Below, in pieces: positions 21,243 through 31,482 of a DNA stretch of 64,000 nt. The DNA is taken from the NCBI GenBank assembly GCA_950295325.1, contig OX485807.1, positions 16,333,001-16,397,000 of the forward strand, given 5' to 3'. The notes under the pieces are model-generated. The model was given only the letters and a program-made list of their open reading frames with translations, had not been told where the DNA came from and made no database searches. Positions within the stretch are counted from its first letter, which is position 1; the number at the start of each line of letters is the position of its first letter. The DNA comes from Polytrichum commune. Its lineage: Eukaryota > Streptophyta > Polytrichopsida > Polytrichales > Polytrichaceae. The translations under genes and the position numbers were made by a program.

Positions 21243-22506
21243 AGGACCAGGGGCGTTTGCCCCCTAAAACCCTAAACTCTGCTTGTATTAGCATCCCCGC
21301 ACTTTTTGATAGTTAAAGTTCCTGGGGGAGGAGTTTCAGGTCTACAGTAGGATACTTGAGTAGGACACCAATACGAAGCCCTTTAGTACTCTTAGCAGCA
21401 GCTAGTGCCCCAGCACAAACTGAGTCGTGCTCTAGAAATTTCTCCCAGGAAAGTAACCATTACTCAATAGGCGAAAGGTTGGAATGTGTACAACAAGTGA
21501 TATATTTCTATTCCTGCTCATGATCTGAACCTTGACCTTTGCATTGTGTAAGACAAATGATTAATATCCATCAGAAAAAAGTAGCAACATGGTACTGCAA
21601 GTTTGATTTCCTTCGAGCCTCGGAAAATTTGCTGATAGTGGTGGCTTGATGATGTTCAGATTGATCACTGCTTGTCCACAAGAAGGGGGTTTAAAAGCGG
21701 CATATGTAGAGAACTCCAAATCTAATGCAACTTTTGCTGCAACATTCCAATCGAATTTGAGAGTGGATTTGACATGTGCCCCTATTCCACCTCTTGACAG
21801 TCTCAAAGAAAGGGTTGCTATACTTCCAGGGAGGGATGTCTTTACATATCAAATTTAAACATAAACTACAAAGATTTTGTGATATCAAGGGAGAGAGACA
21901 CCTAGTTTCAGGTCTCCGATACTTAAGTTTTAGGAAAAGTTAGTCAAAGCTTGGGGTTCTTAGACCTCTTGTTAGGGTACATAGATTTACTTATGCCTTT
22001 CCAAACTTTCAATTTACCTTTTACGTACATGCAATGATGCAATGATGCAATTTTTAAAGTCCAACACCTATTATTCACCACCAATTCAAGCACATTTTTG
22101 AGTGAAGCATGGCCTTCTCCCCCCAACTCTCCTGAATTATATTTTACTTAGTTGTATTGTATTGTACTATATTGTTAACCCCTCACAAGATTCAAAATTT
22201 GATACAGAGAGTACGCATCGCATGTGCCATCATAAGGAGCAACTTGGATTTCTCTATGCAACTTTATGCCTAAGAATTGACCTGATCACCACTGTCAATG
22301 GGGTCAAATGAAGAAAGTGGTTGACAGTGGCTTCTCTGCACTAGAAGGAATGGGGTCCCCTTCGACATACCCCCTTCGACACGGAGGGCCCTCCGTGTCG
22401 CAAGTTTCCACACGCTTGAATTTTGAGCTTGAATTTTGAGCTCCGCGACATATAATTTCAACATGTGTGGAAGTTGTGTCATTCTAATGTCATTAGTTTG
22501 GTCCAT
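21243..22506. other. NDC1 3' flank and intergenic DNA
   Basis: The NDC1 3' UTR must lie at the left, but I could not fix a poly(A) signal. No further gene is supported. Confidence 0.3.
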
Positions 22507-22715
22507 GAAGGAATGTTCTATAATTAAGGCGTTTCATAGATCTTCTAACTAGACTTTGACCTAGATGTAAGTCACCTACTTCATTAACTACCTAAATGTG
22601 AAGGAATGTTCTATAATTAAGGCGTTTCATAGATCTTCTAGCTAGACTTTGACGTAGATGTAAGTCACCTACTTCATTAACTACCTAAATGTGACTCACC
22701 TACTTCATTAAGTAC
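22507..22715 (+). repeat. 93-bp tandem repeat, about 2.2 units
   Basis: Units start at 22507 and 22600 with GAAGGAATGTTCTATAATTA and are almost identical (for example TCTAACTAG versus TCTAGCTAG). A partial third unit (ACTCACCTACTTCATTAA) follows at about 22693. Confidence 0.85.
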
Positions 22716-22769
22716 TAAGGTAGGAGAGAGGAAATTACCGCATACAAGTGTATCTTTCATTCATCCGAC

Positions 22770-23340
22770 ATCAAAGCATTAAGATAGTACATAGTAAATA
22801 CTAAACAATAAATATTTCACAGTAAATAGTAGACAATTTATAGTATATAATAAATAAAATACCGTTAATAGTAAAATAGTATACTATAAATAGTAAATAG
22901 TAAACATCGGACATACATAGTAAATAATATACTATATACAGTATATAATAATATAACTATGAAAATAACGAATATCATACCATTAATAGTAATAATATAC
23001 ATTAAATATTAAATATTAAATACCAGACCATAAATAGTAAATAGTATACTATAAATAATAGATAATAAAAATATCTGAAAATTAAAATATTAAATATTAA
23101 AAAAATTAAAAATAAAACTATAAACATTGAATATTAGGTAGTACATAGTAAATATTAGAATATAAACAGTAAATACGAGGCAGTAAATAGAAAATACCAG
23201 ACAGTTAATAGTAAATAATACACAGTAAAAACAAATACTGGGCAGTAAATAATAACCAGTAAATAGTAGACAGTAAATACTGGACAGTAAATAATAGACA
23301 GTAAATAATAGACAGTAAATAGTAGACAGTAAATAAATAA
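22770..23340. repeat. AT-rich degenerate simple repeat (AGTAAATA-type)
   Basis: About 570 bp are dominated by variants of ACAGTAAATAGTAGAC and TAGTAAATA. The open frames across it encode only Tyr/Leu/Phe/Ile repeats and are not genes. Confidence 0.85.
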
Positions 23341-23397
23341 AAAGTAACTTGGGGTCTCTGCATACAAAGGTTTTGAAAACTCCTCATGTATCATGCG

Positions 23398-23570
23398 TGG
23401 AGTGGTGGCTTAGTGGCTAAGGCCTCCATGTGGGAGCCAAGTGGTTCAAGGATCAAATCCCTTGGCCCCCCCGCCCTTGGCTTATCCTTCCTTGGTAGGT
23501 ATATGGCTAGGCACTTGGATGTATGTGCCTATTAAAGGGTTGGGTTGGGTGGAGGTAAGGATTGCATTTA
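23398..23570 (+). mobile_element. tRNA-derived SINE-like element
   Basis: An A-box-like TGGCTTAGTGG is followed about 40 bp later by a B-box-like sequence in GGTTCAAGGATCAAATCCC. This is the internal Pol III promoter layout of a tRNA-derived SINE. The region between does not fold as an intact tRNA, and a non-tRNA tail (GGTAGGTATATGGCTAGGCA...) follows. No clear target duplication was found, so the 3' end is approximate. Confidence 0.55.
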
Positions 23571-24120
23571 TTAATGGAGATTTCTTTTGAGGAGACATAT
23601 TATATGAGATTAAATTAATGTACCTCTGCAATTTCCACATAATCATTAATTATCGTGGCGATCAAGGTCATTAATTGCCACGGCCGTCAAAATCATTAAT
23701 TACGGTCGCAGTCAAAGGCCTTAAACATTTCTAACACTCACTTGGTAAAAAATAGGACTGGTCCAGGATGACAGTACCCCACAGGGCTGCTTTACTTCAT
23801 GACACATGTCATGACCCAAACACACTGTCATTTATGTGTCCTTTTTGTGTTAGAAAGGACCCCCATTCCTTCTAGAGCTGGAGCATGTAGGTTAAAGACC
23901 CTTGGCTCATATAATGTGAGGGAATATTTAGTGGGATTACATTCCAAGTCTGGTTCCAAGATCCTTGGGGTCCAAGCCCACCCTCACTTAATTGGACCCT
24001 ACCTTTGGACTAAAGGTCGGACCCGAGTTTAAGGGTGTAGGTGAACACCCTCAAAAAACACCGTCTCAAAGGTCTTTATTGTGGCACCAAAATCTTGTCA
24101 ATTCTTGTTGACCCAACTCG
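23571..24120. other. Intergenic with a short tandem motif
   Basis: Around 23640-23720 the motif TCATTAATT recurs three times with GC-rich spacers of about 20 bp. No gene is supported. Confidence 0.3.
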
Positions 24121-24312
24121 AGAAATTATTAGACCTCATGGTCCGAGATGACCCTAAACTACTGGATGATAGTGGAGAGGTACCCAAATTGAATAGAGTG
24201 GTTGGCGGTTTGATTCTTGGCCGTGAAATCATCACTCTACTTGACGGAAAAATTAGCTAGGTGGTCAAGCGCCTCCTGTGTTCTAAAAAGAGAAGAAATT
24301 ATTAGACCTCAT
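24121..24312 (+). mobile_element. Full-length SINE (family S) with 19-bp target duplication
   Basis: The perfect 19-bp duplication AGAAATTATTAGACCTCAT lies at 24121-24139 and 24294-24312. Between them are 154 bp starting GGTCCGAGATGACCC. They contain an A-box-like GGATGATAGTGG, a B-box-like GCGGTTTGATTCTTGG, the body CTCTACTTGACGGAAAAA, and a short A-rich tail (CTAAAAAGAGA). A second, 5'-truncated copy is at 39711-39861. Confidence 0.85.
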
Positions 24313-27300
24313 AATCCAATACATAGAGTCCCAATCCAAGAAATCCCTTATTTATTAAGTTCTTAGTTGACAATTTGCTAATCACAAACTTATTGTGAGA
24401 GATTACTTGACAAGGATCTTTGTCAATCTTTTGGTCGACAATACTCTTAGATGCCCAAAGATGAAACATTATGCTTCTAGAAAGGGCAGGAGAGTGATAT
24501 GGATGGATGCAATGTAATGAAGAGAATGAAACACATCCATGTTGACATTTACAAGCTGCACACACATTTTAAAGCAAAGGACACCTATGCTTTAGCATAA
24601 GTACCCTATGCTTGGGTGAAGTTACCTATGGTGGACGACCGTGGGGGATGCACTCTTTGTTGCAGTTTCGACCCACGTGGGAGTACGAAAGGGGTATTAA
24701 TTGAACATGCCATGAACATCATATACATACCATGGATATTATTGAATGTAAGGTTTGTATGTATATTTCACATTATTATGTCATTTTTCTAATATAGCAG
24801 AACATAATAGGCCCTCCATCCAAGTGGAAAATGCCAAATTTAGATTCTTACCATGAGTGGGTGCATACATGTTGGACTACTACATATAGTTGAGGTTATA
24901 TGTAATCTCTACATTTGTATGTATACACTGCTTTTTTTTTCTTGACTTATATCAGTATATACAGGGATGTTAGTTTGAAGATGACACACATGCACATAGT
25001 TTTCTATCCTAATGGAGAGTGCATCTCCCAAGTGGAGCCACACACAAGTACCATATGCTCATCATGGAGATTTTAAACTTCAAAACCATTTCTTCCTTGT
25101 ATTCCTTAGGAAAAAACCCCTTGGGTCCTCTTTGACAATTAAGAGCGACACCAACTTCAACAATGTACCCTACAACAGTACCCAATGTCAACACTATGCA
25201 TATCTTGAAATTAGATGTAAGTAACCCAAGCAATGCAATTCAAAATTAGACATGAACGAAGCACATGAGCTAGGACTAAAGTATGCCTTGGGAAGCTCAC
25301 CCGCCTTTGCCACAAACGAACAAACACCGTGGGTACATAGTACATTGCACAAGCTTAAATGTGTACGTAACATTGGCTCATCCAATCACATGGTGTGGTT
25401 TGTACAATAGTGCCACGTAAACCTTTAATTATGGTCACCTAATAGCATCAAGATACACTATTTTTTCTCCATCAAAGCAATGGGTTTGGGTCATTGACAT
25501 AGTCAACTTAATTTAAAGATGCAAAATATATGGTGCTAGCAAGGAGCAAGCTGTCAATTAACTCATGCCTTTCTAGTAGTGATCCAACAATAGTTGTAAA
25601 TGTTGTGCAATGTGTACAAACATTGTGCTCTCATGGAGTGCTAGGTTTCGTGATTTGTTATTGGAGCCAACTTCCATGTGTCGGCCGTTTCAACAAAAGA
25701 AATTAACTTAAACTTAGGTGTTGTCAACGTCGATTCCAACTTTGAACTGGATCTCACAATATCTTGTTGGCCAAACACTTTCAACATGTTGAGTGTTGGG
25801 TTCAATGTATGAAAGCTTTGTCTTGTTGTCAAACATGGTTCAATAAGTTAACATGTGGTGGGACCTCCCATTTATTCATTTGAAATATTGTCTCAGTAGA
25901 TTTATAGGTATTCAACTACTTGGCAGTACGCGCGCGCCGGGGGGGGGGGGGGGGAGGGAGGAGACCAGGGTTGAGTAACATGTAAGGTCACTTGCAATTA
26001 TAGATATTTTCAAAGGAGGGGGTTTATGAAGTAATGGGCATATTCATAAGATAATCCACATATTTGATGAATATTCATGAAATACATCTATTCTATTATA
26101 TTCTCAAATTTTAAAATGATATCATGAACTTTCTAATAATTCAATAGTTTCACTTTGATGTATTAGATGAGACACTTTAGTACATGATCATGTTTTCTAG
26201 TGGAACATTGGTTACCCCCCCCCCCCCCAGTGGCTTCGTGTGATATTGGAACAAAATAAATAAATTTACAACATGTGCATAGATAGTGTATTATAGAAAG
26301 TTATGTAAGGCAACACTTGTCCCACAACCTTCCCCGATGAACCCACTTCAAGTTCACATATGAGCTCATGGCTATTGTCAATGTGTAGTGTCCCTCACTC
26401 ACAACTAGCCAAGGTTGGCATCATCTCTCTCTTAGGTAGGGCTTAGGCATGAGGTTATCATCCAATATCTTCACTTTTCATTCAATCTATGGATGACTCA
26501 TTTACCGTCATCAAAGATCGGGAAGAAAGGGTAGCTAGCTACATGCCAACCAATTGAGTTGGAGGAAAAATCAGATGCAACTAGAACCTCCCACACAAAC
26601 ATTTGATGGGAAATCCACCCCCGGCAAAAATTAGTTAAACATCTTCTTCTTCTTAATGTAAAATTTAAGGGTCCGTGAAGCTAAGTGGGTCAATGTGGAC
26701 TTATAATTTGACTGACCACATCATGGTAACTTTGAAATGATAATTGTGTTGGCTATAATAACATTCATGACATGAACCAATTTGTATGAGTGACATCCAA
26801 TGAATGAAAGAGTCTTCCATGACTTCATGAAGTGCTATCAAAGTTAATTTTTCCTATAAATGTGGGAGGCCTAATTTTGCAATATGTTATTTTTGTATAC
26901 ATATGTTATGGTAGTATTTTCCTCTATATATATATTTCATGTTGTTTCTTAGCCATCCTTTTATATGTACATTTTGTTTATTGGTCTACCCAATTTTTAT
27001 AATATATGAGGTTATGGAAATGATGGTGCTTAACATCACTCAGGCTAGTGGGGGTGAACCCTTTCTAAATGGGACCCCAACACTAGCATAAGTGTGGTGG
27101 CGAATCAACATGCAAAGACTCCTAGCCTATATAGGTTAGACTCCTCGTTCTATTTCCTGCCGTCGAGGGTGCAACACCTTAGTGTTGAGTAATGCTACGT
27201 GATGCATCCATGTGCTTTATGCTTTCAATGAAGGGTTCACCCTTGAAAAACATAACATCTCAACCTCACACCAACATATCATGAAAAAAAAAAGATATAT

Positions 27301-27820
27301 ATATTTCTCAAAACCAAAGTCAATTTTGGGTATGATAGAGAGGACACTCAACTCCCCCTCCTAAAAATGCAGCTTCAGCCTCCAATAATGCTAGCCAATG
27401 ATTATCATTCCTTGTATAAAAACCAAACACAATTTCATATGGACGGAGGATCAATTATTTTTTTGTCCTCTAGTGATGTTTCTCCAATCGGCCAACACAT
27501 GCATGGAAGTGTGCCCTTAGTTTACAAATTGGGTTATGCTTCACAACTCCGCTCCACAACATTTTGTTTATGTTATTTGAGTGTTCACGAGGGCTAAGGA
27601 GTACAACATGACAAACCTCTAATGGCGGACAAAAGGAATTTGACCACTTCCATGCCCTTGTTTGGGCCACCCGAGGCTCCAAGTACAAACGGCTAGTCTA
27701 GTCTAATCTAGTCTCTTAGGAAGCCCTTCCTAATTGCCATTTGGAGAAAAGCATCCGGGAGGTGGGGTTCACGGGAATCACATTGGTCATCTAGCACTAC
27801 ATGCTCGTAAACCATAACAT
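24313..27820. other. Intergenic, repeats but no gene
   Basis: A G run of 16 lies at 25939-25954, right after CGCGCGC, and a C run of 14 at 26215-26228. No credible coding frame was found. Confidence 0.3.
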
Positions 27821-28223
27821 TACACTAAACATTATATTTATTGTCACCAATTCTATTTATCTCGCCCGATTCTAATCGTAAACCGCCCGTGTAGTGTCAC
27901 CCACACTATATGTAAACCTAACATTGTTTGTCACTGCTTGAAGAAAAAATAACATTTGGGCATTATAGATTCACAGTATTGCAAATACCGTCACTTATAA
28001 GTGGTTTTGGATCCAAATTTCAATCATCCGTGATGTTTTTTCATTACATAAGTGTTAGGATGCAGAACGTACCAAACTCAGTTTCCATAATTGACATGGG
28101 TTTCATCTAAATTTCACTCATTTGTGATAGTACTTGTAAACTTATTCATATAAGCAGTGTCATTACATAAGTTACCATAGTCACATGAAATACCATACGA
28201 CACTAAAAACAATACCTAGTGTA
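27821..28223. mobile_element. Family-A palindromic-end MITE, copy A3
   Basis: This begins TACACTAAACATTATATTTA and ends with a mutated CACTAAAAACAATACCTAGTG. The interior parallels A2 and A4: AAACCTAACATTGTTTGTCA, ATTATAGATTCACAGTATTG, ATCCAAATTTCAATCATCCG. The Harbinger-like H2 is inserted at its right edge. Confidence 0.7.
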
Positions 28224-28224
28224 A

Positions 28225-28722
28225 GGGCCACTTAACACACAAGACTGAGAGCATGTGACCAGTATACTTCAAGCACTCTCATTGGTGGAAAAGGTGGAGC
28301 CGGTCCAAGTTCGCTTCACACTACGCTTGAGGGACCAACAAAGTATATGAATGCAAGATGGATGTAAAGTCTACATGGATTCCTACATGGCATCGAATGG
28401 ATCATTTTTCATGGTCACTTGGAATGTTTCCAAAACCACCTCTTGGAGGTAGGCCTAACACAAAACCGGAAGACCATGGCACTCCGAACGCTCACAACTG
28501 TTGGTTTATTCTATTTTATCATGTGTGAGGACCCGCATGGATAGAAATGCATTGAAATAGAATTTGGCTGAGAGCCCGGTCACATATGACTTCACACTGC
28601 ACTTCAGGATCCGTGACCACACTACATGATTTTGGAGGTGTGTTGGGACGGCCTTTGGACACTTTGTTTTGGGCTCTCACAATTTCATGGTCACGGCTCG
28701 TGGCTCATGTGTGAAGTGGCCC
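28225..28722. mobile_element. Harbinger/Tourist-like MITE, copy H2
   Basis: 498 bp with ends GGGCCACTTAACACACAAG and, in reverse complement, GGGCCACTTCACACATGAG, flanked by TAA on both sides (28222-28224, 28723-28725). Its whole length aligns with H1 at 15686-16187. Confidence 0.87.
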
Positions 28723-28725
28723 TAA

Positions 28726-29374
28726 TTATCCCCAACAAAAATTGCACTTGGTGAACCAAGAGAGGTCATTTTGTAGAGGTGACTCTTATTGCACTAAAGT
28801 GGGGTCACCAACTCACCCCCACAACTTTTAAACATAGTGATCTTACAAATATCGAAGGTGATGAATCTAAGAGCAAAGTCTCACTTTAAATTTGTGAAGG
28901 ACTTAATCACAATTTGTGATTGATTTATATCTTAGTTGCCAACACCACTTTCAATTCTTTTCATAGTAGGAACCCTTTTAAGATTGTTCGAGTGATCTTG
29001 CAATGACATTTGAACAATCGAAGTGGACAACTTTACATCTAATTTGGAAAATATCATTAGTATTGGCTACCCTCAAGTCAATGCACTTTACACACCCACA
29101 AAATTCATACGTAAGTCATAGTTTAGAATTTACAAAAACCACATGTGTGTATTATGATAGAATATCATGGATGATGGGTGACAAAAATGAACATGTATCC
29201 CATCACTTGAAATTAGAAAAAGTGTGAATTTTTAATGGGGATATATTGGGACATTATCAAAGATAATGAAGGTAAAATACTTTTTATAAGTACCTTTTCG
29301 ATGTGTTGTGAACATTGACACAACTCTTAGTAGTGACTAGAAGAGAATTTGTCTATTGCAGCCATCCATTGCAA
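28726..29374. other. Intergenic, no gene recognised
   Basis: No supported feature. Confidence 0.3.
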
Positions 29375-29530
29375 CTTGTCCATTGCAACTCATGATAAGA
29401 AAATGTTTAAATTTGATTGTCAACTAGAGGTTTTTGGTTGCAAATGATTTGGACAACGAGCAATCAAAAACCTTAGGTTGACAACCAAGGTTACTTCTTT
29501 GTGTGATGGCCATGAGTTGCGATGAACAAG
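29375..29530. repeat. Foldback element with ~60-bp arms
   Basis: The end CTTGTCCATTGCAACTCATG pairs with CATGAGTTGCGATGAACAAG. The inner parts GATTGTCAAC...GGTTTTTGGTTGC and GCAATCAAAAACC...GTTGACAACC also pair. Likely a decayed MITE; no target duplication was identified. Confidence 0.6.
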
Positions 29531-29710
29531 TTCTTATTTATTTTCTAATGCGCATAAGTAAGTGTGCTTTAAAGCAAAAATTGGAACATAACAGTTTTCC
29601 TACTACTATACTAAATATACCAATTAGTGAGTGTGGGCTAATAGTAAGTATGGGAAATTAGTGAAGGTCATGCTAAATGTCTTTACATAATAAAATAATG
29701 CCACCAAAAG

Positions 29711-29955
29711 ATCTAGGAAGCACTGTTCATCTCGGTGCTTGGCACTATTCACTCAAAGCACCAACATTTGGCATGAAAGTACTGGCATTTGACATTATTT
29801 ATTTAAAGTCATGGCGTTTGGCATGAAAGCACCGTCACTTGGCATGAAAGCACCGTCACTTGGCATGAAAGTGCCGACACTTTGCACTATTCAGTAAAGT
29901 ACATGCACTCGGCACTAACCACTAAAAGTATTGGCACTTGACGTTATTCGTTGAC
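29711..29955 (+). repeat. Minisatellite with 21-bp unit
   Basis: The core shows exact repeats of GCATGAAAGCACCGTCACTTG with starts at 29821, 29842 and 29863. Degenerate units (GGCACTATTCACT, GGCATGAAAGTACTGGCA) extend both ways. Confidence 0.75.
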
Positions 29956-31253
29956 AAGCATGACACACACTAATTTTCATGAAATCTATGGTAAACGAGC
30001 ATAGGATTTGTTGGTTCATGATTTTAGTGTCACTTAAAAGCAACTTCAACCCTTGGTAACCTTGAGATTTGGCTAGATTGTGCGTGTGACTTGAATTAGT
30101 ACCACTCTCACTAATTGGTATATTTAGTGTAGATAAGCTTCCTTTTCTAAAAGGGGTTGGCTATGGTGTAGGCTTCAAGCGCCATGGGACCTCACCTAAT
30201 GGATTCCCAACCTAACACAACACAACACATCACAAGTGACTTGCATAGCATGTGTTTGGACCAATGGGGCATGCAACAAGTTGGCATAGAAAATCATAAT
30301 TATATTTTTCTTTGGGTCTCGGTATCACATTCCCACGGTAGGCCCAACATAAAAGGGGTATGATGCTCTCAAAAATCCTAGCACTAGGGGTGCAACACCC
30401 TAATGCTCAGTAGTGTTATGAAAAGAAATTTCATATGAGATGTTGGACCGTAGTTGGACAACCAAAAAGAACAATAAGCGTCACTCTTGCCTCTCAATGC
30501 TTTTTGCGTCTTAACTTTGATTATGAAACTTGATAACGGCCAATTTCGTGATGGACGATTGCTAACTAGATGAAACAATGTCTGATATGGTTCAACAACC
30601 AAAATTGTATGTGGAGTTGAAAGTGTCCACAATAGGTGCGCCATACCTTCTCCCGAGACTACACTAAAACATCTAATTCAATGCGACAGTAAAGAAATAA
30701 ATTAATGTGTCATATCAAATAGAGTGGTCTTTGTGACTTTCATGTAACACCAAGTGTCACGTGATACCTTCTCTTGTAATCGTGCAGCAAGTGTACGACG
30801 ATTTGCTTTTATGTGAGCACTACGAGTGTATGAGTCCTCAATAAAGGACTCGCATCACGAAACACTTGTCCCATGTCACTTGAAAATGCGCAAATCTCTC
30901 ATAACGGCAGATTTGCATTATTCTTTCATTGACAGAAGACGATTGCATAGGACTCATACGCTAGTAATAGAGTTGACGATAAATAGTACGGGCCACACTA
31001 AATCACATGGTTCGTTTGCCTATCGTCGCCCAACTCCATACACCAAAGACGAAGGATCAATAGTGGCTCATAGCAATGAAACCACAAACAACACGAAAAG
31101 GAGCCTTGCGATCGCCAAGTGTATGAGAACACACACGTCTTTTCACCTTTTTCGCTTTTACTTTGACAAAAGGCCCAATTTACTCCGTGCGGCATGCATG
31201 TGTGCATGCCTCGCTCCCCTTTGTTCAAAGTTTGCTCATCGAGGATTTGATAT
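29956..31253. other. Intergenic, no gene recognised
   Basis: A 143-codon open frame at 30826-31257 on the plus strand shows no recognisable domain. It overlaps short inverted repeats (GTATGAGTCCT against AGGACTCATAC) and is judged a chance frame in repeat DNA. Confidence 0.3.
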
Positions 31254-31482
31254 TTAACCCTTAAAGGACAATGCTGCCCCACGGGCTTGGTATTATTTTG
31301 GGAGAATCTTGTTCAAAACTTCTACTCCATTGCACCAAATGGGGTTTTTAGAATGCCAAATCGAGCACCTTAGCAAGATCTATACTTCTTTAGAATAGAG
31401 CCTATGTAAATTAATTGGTTAATCATGCTTAAAATATATTTTGGGTGTGGTATCGGGAAAGCATATGTCCTTTAAGGGTTAA
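31254..31482. mobile_element. TTAA-flanked MITE (piggyBac-like ends)
   Basis: TTAA lies at 31254-31257 and 31479-31482. Between them are 221 bp with perfect 13-bp terminal inverted repeats CCCTTAAAGGACA, which extend to near-matching ATGC. A TTAA target with CCC-starting ends is the piggyBac signature, but without a transposase this stays tentative. Confidence 0.5.

Noticed and set aside
23155-23394. Tyr/Leu/Phe-rich minus-strand frames
   Set aside because: They are translations of the AT-rich AGTAAATA-type simple repeat, not proteins.
23410-23470. Possible tRNA gene
   Set aside because: A and B boxes are present, but the acceptor and anticodon stems do not form, so a SINE head fits better.
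25930-25960. CGCGCGC plus 16 G as a CpG or regulatory island
   Set aside because: It is only about 25 bp of GC-rich simple sequence in AT-rich DNA with no nearby gene start.
30826-31257. 143-codon open frame on the plus strand
   Set aside because: It has no recognisable domain, lies in repeat-rich DNA with short inverted repeats, and has no splice or composition support.
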